Shown: positions 37,216 through 44,853 of the stretch, piece by piece
How positions within the stretch are numbered: the first letter of the stretch is position 1
How the letters are laid out: each line of letters starts with the position of its first letter
Assembly: GCA_015232575.1 (NCBI GenBank)
Contig: JADFZL010000004.1
Coordinates: forward strand, 202,381 to 266,380
DNA length: 64,000 bases
Origin: Candidatus Rifleibacteriota bacterium
Lineage (GTDB): Bacteria; Muiribacteriota; Ozemobacteria; Ozemobacterales; Ozemobacteraceae
Direction of reading: 5' to 3'
Translations under genes and position numbers: made by a program
The notes under the pieces: generated by a model
The model's database searches: none
Told to the model about the DNA's origin: nothing
What the model saw: only the letters and a program-made list of their open reading frames with translations

Positions 37216-37248
37216 AAAACCTCCCGAATACACTTCGGGAGGTTTTTT
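37216..37248 (+). terminator. Rho-independent terminator after the TadG-like gene
   Basis: AAAACCTCCCGAA (37216-37228) pairs perfectly with TTCGGGAGGTTTT (37234-37246) around a 5-base loop and runs into a T tract. Confidence 0.93.
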
Positions 37249-37379
37249 GCAAACAGCGCTAAAGTTCACGTTGACATTAATTCAGAAAAAAATTATATTG
37301 ACTGGAAGTTTGAAAGAAAAAGCGATCTGACAGAATTAAATAGACACATAAAATATCTTTTTTCAGTATAATTAGGTAA

Positions 37380-37886
37380 ATGTATCTGCTAAGAGTTCTT
37401 AAAAAACGAATAAATTATGCTTTAATGGGGTTTTCGGTGAATAGAAAGGGATTGAATCTGCCTGAAGTACTTATAATGATTTTGTTGCTGTCAATTCTTT
37501 TCACGCTTGGAATCCTTTTTTCAGCACAGTTTAAATCAACCAAGAAGCTGAAAAACAAGGAAATTGCCATTGCGCTTGCACAGCAGGCCGTTGAAGTGTT
37601 GAGAGCGGCTCCGTTTTCACTAGTTGACGATGCAGATGCCGGGAATAACAGTGTTGAAGCAGATCTTAATACAGACAGTGGACCAACTGATCTGCTTGAG
37701 CCGCTTTACACTGCCGGAGCATTCAGTTATTCCAGAAAAGTAGAAGTTAAAACTGTTCCGATTGAATCGAAAGAAAAAAATGCCAAGAGTCCTTTGAAGC
37801 ATGTCTCTGTTACAGTATCGTGGAAGTCGGCTGATGGACAGGATGAAGAAATCTCGCTTTCCACTGCAATTGCAGATCTGAATTAA
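37380..37886 (+). CDS. Prepilin-like protein (PilV/GspI type)
   Basis: The product contains a type IV prepilin signal, RKG|LNLPEVLIMILLLSILFTLGIL: Gly at -1, Glu at +5 and a hydrophobic helix. A short globular pilin domain follows, 168 residues in all from the ATG. Processing by a prepilin peptidase and assembly in a pilus or pseudopilus is expected. The true start may be the GTG at 37437, which gives a four-residue leader and has GGGG six bases upstream. The ATG at 37380 gives a 24-residue leader and sits 8 bases after a TATAAT (37367-37372), which would make the transcript leaderless. The stop overlaps the next ATG by one base (TAATG). Confidence 0.82.
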   Translation: MYLLRVLKKRINYALMGFSVNRKGLNLPEVLIMILLLSILFTLGILFSAQFKSTKKLKNKEIAIALAQQAVEVLRAAPFSLVDDADAGNNSVEADLNTDSGPTDLLEPLYTAGAFSYSRKVEVKTVPIESKEKNAKSPLKHVSVTVSWKSADGQDEEISLSTAIADLN

Positions 37887-38824
37887 TGACAATGAAAAAA
37901 GACGAAAAGAAATACCACGGAATGAATAACATCGGAAAGAATAACATCGGAAAGAATAACATCGGAAAGAATAGTCAGGAAAAGATTAACCACGGAATAC
38001 ACGGAAGTCACGGAATTATTGGGGGTTGCGTGTCACGTGTGGCTCGAAAGTTGCCGGTTTTTATGAGAGATGCTTCGAAAAAAGCGTTTACTCTTATTGA
38101 GGTGCTGGTGGTTATTGTATTGATGGTTTTTATTCTTATGGTTGCCTACAAGGTGTTTTTCTCTCAGACGAGAATGATCCATGATTCAATGGAATTCATG
38201 AAAGTTAATGATGATTTCCGAAAAATAATAATGCGTCTTGGTAAGGATTTCCGAGAGGCAAATCATATTTCATATCCTGTCCTGACCAGGTGGGAAGACG
38301 CTCCGAATCAGCAAACTCCGGCTGCTGGCGGCGATGTTCTCAAGCTTATCAAGCAGGAAGTTGATCCGTTTGCAGTGTATTCAAAGACTCCAATTAAGAA
38401 CTGGACCTTTGATAAGCCGTTTGATCTGGTTGTAAAGGTCAGAGAAATTGTTTATTCCCTCGAAAGAGACACCAACGCAAGGAATAAAAATGTTCCGAGA
38501 TATAAGCTGATGAGAACTGAATATGTTGAGGAATTATCAAAACCTGGCATGAAAGTAAAGCAGGAGACCGAAGTAAGCGATTCTCTGCGTGAATTTACGG
38601 TTTTCAGAACTTTAAGAAAACCTATGAATGTTTCTAATGTGTCAAATAAGTCTGACCGCATTATTACGTCCATTCCTTCAAATGAAACAGGTTATGGCAG
38701 TGAACTTGTTTATGTACGTATTACACTTGAAAGACAACGGCCGTCAGAAAAGGGTCAGGTATATGACATTTCTCTCGGAACATGTTTTTACAAACGTGGA
38801 AAGGAAATCTTTCCGCATCAGTAA
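37886..38824 (+). CDS. Prepilin-like protein (PilW/GspJ type) with repeat-derived leader
   Basis: A prepilin signal (KKA|FTLIEVLVVIVLMVFILMVAY, Ala instead of Gly at -1) lies at residues 67-89, followed by a GspJ/PilW-like pilin domain to residue 312. In front of it is a 60-residue leader encoded by tandem and dispersed repeats (NNIGK three times, then HGIHGSHGI), far longer than a normal prepilin leader. An internal in-frame ATG at 38063 gives MRDASKK as leader, a normal form, and may be the functional start although it lacks a clear ribosome-binding site. The upstream ATG is coupled to the preceding pilin gene's stop. Confidence 0.82.
   Translation: MTMKKDEKKYHGMNNIGKNNIGKNNIGKNSQEKINHGIHGSHGIIGGCVSRVARKLPVFMRDASKKAFTLIEVLVVIVLMVFILMVAYKVFFSQTRMIHDSMEFMKVNDDFRKIIMRLGKDFREANHISYPVLTRWEDAPNQQTPAAGGDVLKLIKQEVDPFAVYSKTPIKNWTFDKPFDLVVKVREIVYSLERDTNARNKNVPRYKLMRTEYVEELSKPGMKVKQETEVSDSLREFTVFRTLRKPMNVSNVSNKSDRIITSIPSNETGYGSELVYVRITLERQRPSEKGQVYDISLGTCFYKRGKEIFPHQ
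37925..37969 (+). repeat. 15-bp tandem repeat in a pilin leader
   Basis: AATAACATCGGAAAG occurs three times in exact tandem (37925, 37940, 37955), encoding NNIGK three times. It lies inside a wider block of CACGGAA-type degenerate units extending to about 38010. Confidence 0.95.
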
Positions 38825-38863
38825 AAGATTAAAAGATGATGCAATGGATTATTATTTTTACTT

Positions 38864-38890
38864 GTAGGGGCGCGATTTATCGCGCCCGCA
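38864..38890 (+). repeat. Palindromic dispersed repeat, GTAGGGGC...GATTTATC...GCCCG family
   Basis: Perfect 9-base arms GGGCGCGAT (38868-38876) and ATCGCGCCC (38879-38887) flank TT. A second member at 60724-60750, read on the opposite strand, has the same frame with compensatory changes in the stem (CTTGAT and ATCAAG). Confidence 0.75.
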
Positions 38891-38914
38891 GTAATGAACC
38901 AGAGGGAATATTTT

Positions 38915-41338
38915 ATGAACATAACTGAAAGCAACGATAAAATGGAACATTCCGAACGAAATTCGCGGTCGGGTGTTGGCTTTTTCATTTTGATTGCGCT
39001 TTCGGCTATTTTTGGAATAATGATCGTTATGATGCTGAGTGTTCATTCTAACCAGGTTCACTGGATGACAAAAAATGAAAAGGATTTTTTCAGCAATACT
39101 GTTGCTGAGGCTGCTTTGAATGTAGCATTAGGTGAATTGCAGATTAATCCAAGTTTTCGAACACATTACAAATTTGCCGGAACAGCATCAAAAACCCGCA
39201 CATGGGAAGCCCCCGTGAAATCAGCTTATCCGATGTTTTCAAAAGCAGGCGATCTGGCTCTTTCCGGAATATCAAACGGAATATATTCGGGGCAGACGCG
39301 AAATGGAATGTTCAAATTTAAACTTGCTCCGATTTTTGGAAGTCGCGAAAACAGTAAAACCAAGTCTCTGAAAGAAGCTTCCATGTTTGCAAAGTGTGAA
39401 GTTGTAGCATGTGTCGGTTCGCATGGCAATGAAAAAGAAGATTCATACAGACGTATTACTGCAATACTTGAAAAACGCTGTCCGCTTTATGAATACCTGC
39501 TTTTTGATGGAGAAATGCTTGACCTCGGCTATGGTCCGTACAATAATCCAAATGAACTCAAAGGCGCACGCCTCTACGGTTATCAATGGATAACTTTTAA
39601 CACAACAGGCGGAAGAGACCAGGGAAGCGATATTAAAGCAGCAGAGAAAATCGAAACTCCGGGAATGATAAGATCAATGCGGGAAACCAGAGTTGATTTT
39701 GTTGACAACACTTACGCGAAATTGAGTCCATCAAATGATTCAGGGAAGCCCGATAAATTTCAGTCATACTCAGGATACATTCTTGATGGAAATACAGGCG
39801 GAAAGCCTTATAAAGCTGCATATCTTTCGAAGGAAACATATCTGAAGAAAGTAACTTATCTCAGTAAATATAAAAAAGGCGGATTTATCGTGGAAAACGA
39901 CACTTTTGAGGAATCAAAGTGGCGTAATCCCTATGATCCACAGAATCCGTATTTCGAAATCAATTTTGGAGAACCGAACTATCGTCAGAATGCCAGTTCA
40001 TCATCGGAAGCTGATGATGAGGGTGAATCAGCTCCCAATGAAGAAGATGAGGACGAGAACTCGCCCAAGAAAGAAAAAAGCATGAATGCCAATGATCCCC
40101 CAATGGGTGGTGATGATGGCGGTTTAAACAGTGAACTTGCCAGAACGCGTGGTGCAAAGATGCTTATTTATTCAAAGGTGCCTCTCAGAATCTGGGGCTG
40201 CCCAGACCGTACAACAACGATTTTCTGCGAAAAAGATGTTGTTATCTGCGGCGATTTTAATCACACAGAGAACACGATTCAGGATTACCAGACAGCAGAT
40301 TTTCTTGATTACAAAACTGCTCTGAAAAATGGAAGAGCAGGCAAAGACAGAGTTTATAATAAAGTTGGCGCGGCAATAATAAGTCTGGGAAGAATAATAA
40401 TTGATTATAGCCGTCCGACACTTTTTGCAAAAAATGAAATCAGGCCTTATTTTTTTTACCAGTTTGGAATGTCACTTGGACCAAATGATGCGGGCGAAAA
40501 ATATCTTCTTGAACAAGTCTGTCCGGTTGACCCATATAATCTAAAGGAAATCAATGGTGGAGGCTCATTAGACCCATCGGGTAGCATGGCCACTTTTAAG
40601 GTCATTAATGACTTTAATCAATACTCTGATACTTTTCAAGCATCCTCTCCCTATTATGTTGACAAGCTTGCAAGTCTTACAGATTTTTTAACTCCAATTA
40701 ACGATGGACGGCCGCATTTTGGCATCCAAGATGAAAAAACGCGGAAAGAATTTATTTACGAGGTTATTACGCATATAAAAAATGGTGCAGGAACTGTTAA
40801 GCCTGAATCTCTGAAGGAAATATTTGACTTCGCCTGGAACGCAGCCATGGAGGAAGAGCAGAATTCCCCAAATGAAAACAGTGGCGCAATGGGTGTTATG
40901 AACGGACTTTTCGATGCCGCAGTGAAATTTACTAAAGATGAAAAGAACAGAGTTGGAATCCGACCACCGGAAATAACGATAAATGCTGCACTGGTAAGCT
41001 GTGTCAGAAGATCCTCACCCTGGAAGATCGGCTCTTCGAATCAGAAAGTCTTTGAAGAGATCGGAAACGTTGCCTGCGAGAACCCGAAAATGATTGAATA
41101 TATAAAGTCTCCGAGGTTTATAATTCAAAGGGTTTTTGGTTCAGAAATTCGACTCGCTTCCGAAGAACCTGAATATTTCTTTAATGGCTCATATACCGGC
41201 AAAGCATTAGTCAGAAGAAGAATATGGGACAAATCCCTTGCCGGCGGAAAGTATCAGCCACCAGCATTGTTTTATACGCACGGTATTCTGTCAGTAAGAG
41301 ACGAACTGATTACAAGAAAAGACTTCGATTCATTTTGA
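38915..41338 (+). CDS. Large PilX-like pilus-associated protein
   Basis: After a polar leader, the N-terminus shows RSGVGFFILIALSAIFGIMIVMMLSV, followed by an amphipathic helix (EKDFFSNTVAEAALNVALGEL). This resembles PilX-type minor pilins, in which the transmembrane helix is followed by a lineage of A/E-rich heptads. The remainder of its 807 residues is a large extracytoplasmic region without recognisable domains, interrupted near 355-395 by an acidic, low-complexity linker (EADDEGESAPNEEDEDE). The ATG at 38915 is preferred because GAGGG sits eight bases upstream. An ATG seven codons earlier directly follows the palindromic repeat and lacks a binding site. It is the third gene of the 37.4-41.3 kb pilin cluster. 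Confidence 0.78.
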   Translation: MNITESNDKMEHSERNSRSGVGFFILIALSAIFGIMIVMMLSVHSNQVHWMTKNEKDFFSNTVAEAALNVALGELQINPSFRTHYKFAGTASKTRTWEAPVKSAYPMFSKAGDLALSGISNGIYSGQTRNGMFKFKLAPIFGSRENSKTKSLKEASMFAKCEVVACVGSHGNEKEDSYRRITAILEKRCPLYEYLLFDGEMLDLGYGPYNNPNELKGARLYGYQWITFNTTGGRDQGSDIKAAEKIETPGMIRSMRETRVDFVDNTYAKLSPSNDSGKPDKFQSYSGYILDGNTGGKPYKAAYLSKETYLKKVTYLSKYKKGGFIVENDTFEESKWRNPYDPQNPYFEINFGEPNYRQNASSSSEADDEGESAPNEEDEDENSPKKEKSMNANDPPMGGDDGGLNSELARTRGAKMLIYSKVPLRIWGCPDRTTTIFCEKDVVICGDFNHTENTIQDYQTADFLDYKTALKNGRAGKDRVYNKVGAAIISLGRIIIDYSRPTLFAKNEIRPYFFYQFGMSLGPNDAGEKYLLEQVCPVDPYNLKEINGGGSLDPSGSMATFKVINDFNQYSDTFQASSPYYVDKLASLTDFLTPINDGRPHFGIQDEKTRKEFIYEVITHIKNGAGTVKPESLKEIFDFAWNAAMEEEQNSPNENSGAMGVMNGLFDAAVKFTKDEKNRVGIRPPEITINAALVSCVRRSSPWKIGSSNQKVFEEIGNVACENPKMIEYIKSPRFIIQRVFGSEIRLASEEPEYFFNGSYTGKALVRRRIWDKSLAGGKYQPPALFYTHGILSVRDELITRKDFDSF

Positions 41339-41364
41339 TCGACATTTCTTCAGGGAATGGTTAA

Positions 41365-43608
41365 GTGAAATCACAATTTTACGAGATTTACTCGAAGTGG
41401 AAAGGAGAAATAAGACTATTCCTGTTCCTCTTTATTGTAATTGCACTATTGTCAATTCTTGGTAATCTCGACGGACTTGAAGTTAAATCACTTGATTTCA
41501 GGTTCCGTATGCGTCAGAATCTTCCGCCAAATAAAGATATTGTCATTCTTGCCATATCTGATGAATGCCTTGCCCAGACCGGCAGATGGCCCTGGCCTCG
41601 TCATTATCATGGAAAAGCCATTGAAATGCTTGCTCAGGCTGGTGCCAGAGCAGTTGTCTTTGATCTGATTTTTCAGGATGCGTCAGAAAGTGATCCGAGA
41701 GAAGATAAAAGTCTTATAGATGCCTGTGCAAGCTTCGGAAATGTGATTCTTCCAATACATCTTGTACCGGTAAAAATAATTAATCCGGAAACACTCGAAT
41801 TATTTAATGATATCGAAATTTTCAAGCCATTCGCGGCTCTTGCTTCTGCGGCCAGGAACCTCGGATTTATTAACGTTGATTACCAGAACCTGAATGCAGA
41901 CGGAATAATCAGAAGAGTTCCGCTTACTCTGAGGGCAAAGGACAAAATCTTTCCGGCTTTTGCTCTGGCAGTCGCAAAAACTGTAACCGCCGATAATTCA
42001 GAACTGATTACAGAAAATCCGCTCATGCTGAATAATTCCAGAATTCCAGTGAATTATCTTATCTGCGATGACAAAAACAGTTCATCGGAGTTTATTTCTG
42101 TAAAGCCGTCGTTTCTGGTAAATTACCAGGGCGAGGCGACTTCTGGAGCATTCGGAATTGTCTATTATTCAGATTTCCTGAATGGAATGCTCAGCACTGA
42201 GATTTTCAGGAATAAAATTGTATTAATCGGACCCACTGCTACAGGACTGGGAGATGTAAAACTGACGCCTTTTGGCGAAATGCCCGGAGTGATGATTCAT
42301 GCAAACATCCTTCAGAACCTTCTTTCCGGAATATTTTTGCATCTTCCGGGACATTTTGTAGGACTTCTGGTACTATTTGCAACTGGACTTCTCGCGTTAC
42401 TTACATTGTTTTATTTCAGCACATTTACTGGAATCCTTGTAATTGGAGGACTGATTGGGGCGTATAACGTTTCAGTGATAATAATGTTTTTAAAATTTCA
42501 GTATGTATTTGAAATGGTTGCTCCAACAATGTTTTCTGTTCTTCTTTTTACCTCAGGACGCTTTTATCAGATGTTCAATTCTTTGAAACAGGCTTATGAA
42601 GCAATCAAGGAGCAGAATATTGCTCTGGAGTGCAGTAATACTAAACTTGATCTCCAGGTTAAAGATCTTTCAGTGCTGAACGAAGTATCAAAGCGTTTTT
42701 CATCGCGCCTTTCCATGGATCTTCTTTCAATTGAAGTCATGAAAACATTTAAAGATCTCTGGACTGCCGATGCTTGTCTATTGCTGATAGCTGAAACTGA
42801 TGAGTATCCACCAAAAGTTCTCGGGGCTCTTGAAATTGATGATGACGAAGCAAAGGCGCTTCTTTACGAGCCGGATGCTGCAAGATATATTAAACAGTTA
42901 TACATCGAGAGAAAAATAATTTCTACTCCTGATGGACAGTGGTTTTCGTGTTATATGCCGCTAATGCTTGGCGACAGATTCTGGGGCGCTATGGCTCTTA
43001 AAGAACAGAATCCGAAGCCTGAAGTTTTTATTCAGAGAGAAAAATACTGCCAGACTCTTCTCGGAATAGCAGCGACAGCACTTGAAAATGCGCGATTGTA
43101 CAATCTTGCTACAGTTGATAACCTTACGAGATTGTTTGTCAGACAATATTTTCAGATTCAACTGGAGCAGGAATTCAAGAGAGCCAGTAGATACGGGCAT
43201 GATGTTTCACTTTTAATGACTGATATTGATCATTTCAAGAAGTTCAATGATACTTATGGGCATCAGCAGGGTGACATTGTTCTTCGCGAAGTTGCAGACA
43301 AGGTAAAAAAATCTCTGAGAGAAATTGATATTCCTTCCAGATACGGCGGAGAAGAGTTTTCATTGATTCTTCCGGAAACTGATATAGAAGGTGCGTTGAC
43401 TGTTGCAGAAAGAATTAGAAAAAATGTAGAAACTCATTACGTAACCCGTTTCAGCGGAGGAGATCCGCTCAGGGTGACGATAAGCCTGGGGGTCTCTTCT
43501 TTCCGCAAACATAGTCCGGCGAGTACCGAAGAAATGATAAAATTCGCTGATGAAGGCTTGTATAAGGCCAAATCATCGGGCCGGAACAAAGTCGAAATGA
43601 TTTGTTGA
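41365..43608 (+). CDS. Diguanylate cyclase with CHASE2, GAF and GGDEF domains
   Basis: The protein makes the second messenger c-di-GMP from two GTP. The 747 residues begin with a transmembrane helix (15-32), then a CHASE2 extracytoplasmic sensor (about 40-310; LDFRFRMRQNLPPNKDIVILAISDE). Three helices follow (about 315-390), a short coiled coil, a GAF domain (about 430-570), and a GGDEF domain. The active-site motif is GGEEF (661-665), and the allosteric inhibitory RxxD site is intact (R652-D655), so product feedback is likely. The start is GTG with AGGGA nearby. Its location just after pilin genes fits the common link between c-di-GMP and type IV pili or surface attachment, although that is inference. 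Confidence 0.93.
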   Translation: MKSQFYEIYSKWKGEIRLFLFLFIVIALLSILGNLDGLEVKSLDFRFRMRQNLPPNKDIVILAISDECLAQTGRWPWPRHYHGKAIEMLAQAGARAVVFDLIFQDASESDPREDKSLIDACASFGNVILPIHLVPVKIINPETLELFNDIEIFKPFAALASAARNLGFINVDYQNLNADGIIRRVPLTLRAKDKIFPAFALAVAKTVTADNSELITENPLMLNNSRIPVNYLICDDKNSSSEFISVKPSFLVNYQGEATSGAFGIVYYSDFLNGMLSTEIFRNKIVLIGPTATGLGDVKLTPFGEMPGVMIHANILQNLLSGIFLHLPGHFVGLLVLFATGLLALLTLFYFSTFTGILVIGGLIGAYNVSVIIMFLKFQYVFEMVAPTMFSVLLFTSGRFYQMFNSLKQAYEAIKEQNIALECSNTKLDLQVKDLSVLNEVSKRFSSRLSMDLLSIEVMKTFKDLWTADACLLLIAETDEYPPKVLGALEIDDDEAKALLYEPDAARYIKQLYIERKIISTPDGQWFSCYMPLMLGDRFWGAMALKEQNPKPEVFIQREKYCQTLLGIAATALENARLYNLATVDNLTRLFVRQYFQIQLEQEFKRASRYGHDVSLLMTDIDHFKKFNDTYGHQQGDIVLREVADKVKKSLREIDIPSRYGGEEFSLILPETDIEGALTVAERIRKNVETHYVTRFSGGDPLRVTISLGVSSFRKHSPASTEEMIKFADEGLYKAKSSGRNKVEMIC

Positions 43609-43633
43609 CAGTATTGGTATGCTATGCTAGAAT
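43605..43633 (+). promoter_or_regulatory. Strong sigma70-type promoter of hpf
   Basis: TTGACA (43605-43610) and TAGAAT (43628-43633) are separated by exactly 17 bases, with an extended -10 (TGC). The -35 overlaps the stop codon of the cyclase gene. Transcription would start near 43640, about 49 bases before the hpf ATG. Confidence 0.85.
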
Positions 43634-43688
43634 TTAAAGCCCATAAATTTGGGCAGTATTGTTTATCATGTTTTGTAGGGAGGCAGTT

Positions 43689-44276
43689 ATGCAGTTAGTG
43701 GTCAGTGGCAAAAATTTTCACCTCTCGCCTGCTTTGAAGGATTATTCCGAGAAGAAACTCAGCTCGATCAAAAAGTATTTTGATCACATCATCGAAGTTG
43801 ATGTTACACTTTCAGTCGATGAAACGCGTGATTCCGACGAAAGCAAGATTTGCGAAGTCACAGTATGGGCAAATGGAATAGTTTTACGTGCAAAAAAGGC
43901 CTCTGAGGATCTTTACGCATCCATCGACATGGTCGCGGATAAAATTGAACGCCAGATAAAGAAATACAAAGAGAAGCTTAAAGAAAAACCCAGAAGACAG
44001 AATTCCAAAGCAGACAAACAGGTCAGTCACAAGGTCATTTCCTTCAAGGAAGCCTTGCCGCTCGAAGATGAAGCTGCTTTGAATGCACAGAAACTTCCGA
44101 AAATTGTCAGAAGCGGAACGTTCGCGATGAAGCCGATGTTTGCAGATGAAGCTGCCGAGCAGCTTGGAATGCTTAAACAGGGTTTTTACGTATTTTCCAA
44201 CGCTGAAACAAATCAGATCAATGTGATTTACAAGCGCAGCGACGGCAACTTTGGTTTGATCGAACCTGAATATTGA
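43689..44276 (+). CDS. hpf: Ribosome hibernation promoting factor, long form
   Basis: This protein dimerises and silences 70S ribosomes in stationary phase. The 195 residues have the N-terminal YfiA/RaiA ribosome-binding domain (MQLVVSGKNFHLSPALKDYSEKKL to about 105), a linker, and the C-terminal dimerisation domain (about 138-195; IVRSGTFAMKPMFADEAAEQL, GFYVFSNAETNQINVIYKRSDGNFGLIEP), so it is the long form. The start is the ATG with AGGGAGG seven bases upstream; upstream in-frame codons lack support and fall close to the promoter. It is followed 38 bases later by the ptsN-like gene, echoing the hpf-ptsN linkage near rpoN in proteobacteria. Confidence 0.95.
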   Translation: MQLVVSGKNFHLSPALKDYSEKKLSSIKKYFDHIIEVDVTLSVDETRDSDESKICEVTVWANGIVLRAKKASEDLYASIDMVADKIERQIKKYKEKLKEKPRRQNSKADKQVSHKVISFKEALPLEDEAALNAQKLPKIVRSGTFAMKPMFADEAAEQLGMLKQGFYVFSNAETNQINVIYKRSDGNFGLIEPEY

Positions 44277-44314
44277 CATCAGGTTGATTTCCTGCCGATC
44301 GTACAGGAGGAACT

Positions 44315-44770
44315 TTGGAACTTACCGAATTCATTTCCCCTCAGCTTATTAAACTCGAGTTATCGTCATCCAGGAAGGTTGACGCCATAAAAGAACTGAT
44401 TGATTTACTCGATAAAGCGGGCTATGTTACTGATGCCGGGGCATTTTTAAAGTCAGTACTTGAAAGAGAGAAGGTTGGTTCGACTGGAATTGGAAAAGGC
44501 ATTGCCATTCCCCATTCCCGAACCCAGACCGTCCGGGAAGTTGTGGTTGCCATTGGACGAGCTAAAGCAGGAATTGAGTTTGATTCTCTCGATAACAAGC
44601 CGGTTCAACTGATTTTTTTAATTGCCGCACCGATTGAGTCAGGCGGTCTTTATTTGAAGGCACTTGCCAGATTGTCGCGCCTTCTACGCTATCAGGAGTT
44701 CCGAACGGAACTCCTTGAAGCACAGACTGTTGAAGATATAGTAAAAATAATATCCGCAGAAGAAAAGTAG
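44315..44770 (+). CDS. ptsN: PTS fructose-type EIIA domain protein (PtsN-like)
   Basis: The 151 residues form a single EIIA domain of the fructose/nitrogen family. The phosphorylatable His67 is in GKGIAIPHSRT, preceded by the typical ERExxGSTGIG block. Free-standing EIIA proteins like this act as regulators rather than sugar transporters, taking phosphate from HPr or NPr. The start is a TTG with an excellent AGGAGG six bases upstream. It shares the hpf promoter and is followed by a terminator, so hpf-ptsN is a two-gene operon. HPr and EI are not in the window. Confidence 0.9.
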   Translation: MELTEFISPQLIKLELSSSRKVDAIKELIDLLDKAGYVTDAGAFLKSVLEREKVGSTGIGKGIAIPHSRTQTVREVVVAIGRAKAGIEFDSLDNKPVQLIFLIAAPIESGGLYLKALARLSRLLRYQEFRTELLEAQTVEDIVKIISAEEK

Positions 44771-44799
44771 AACATACAATTAGTTGAAATAATCCTAAT

Positions 44800-44832
44800 G
44801 GCGCGGCTCCCTTCAGGGATTGCCGCGCCTTT
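44800..44832 (+). terminator. Rho-independent terminator of the hpf-ptsN operon
   Basis: GGCGCGG (44800-44806) pairs with CCGCGCC (44823-44829), with an inner TCCC/GGGA pairing around TTCA, followed by a short TTT. Confidence 0.8.
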
Positions 44833-44853
44833 AACATAGAAAGGCAGATCGAA

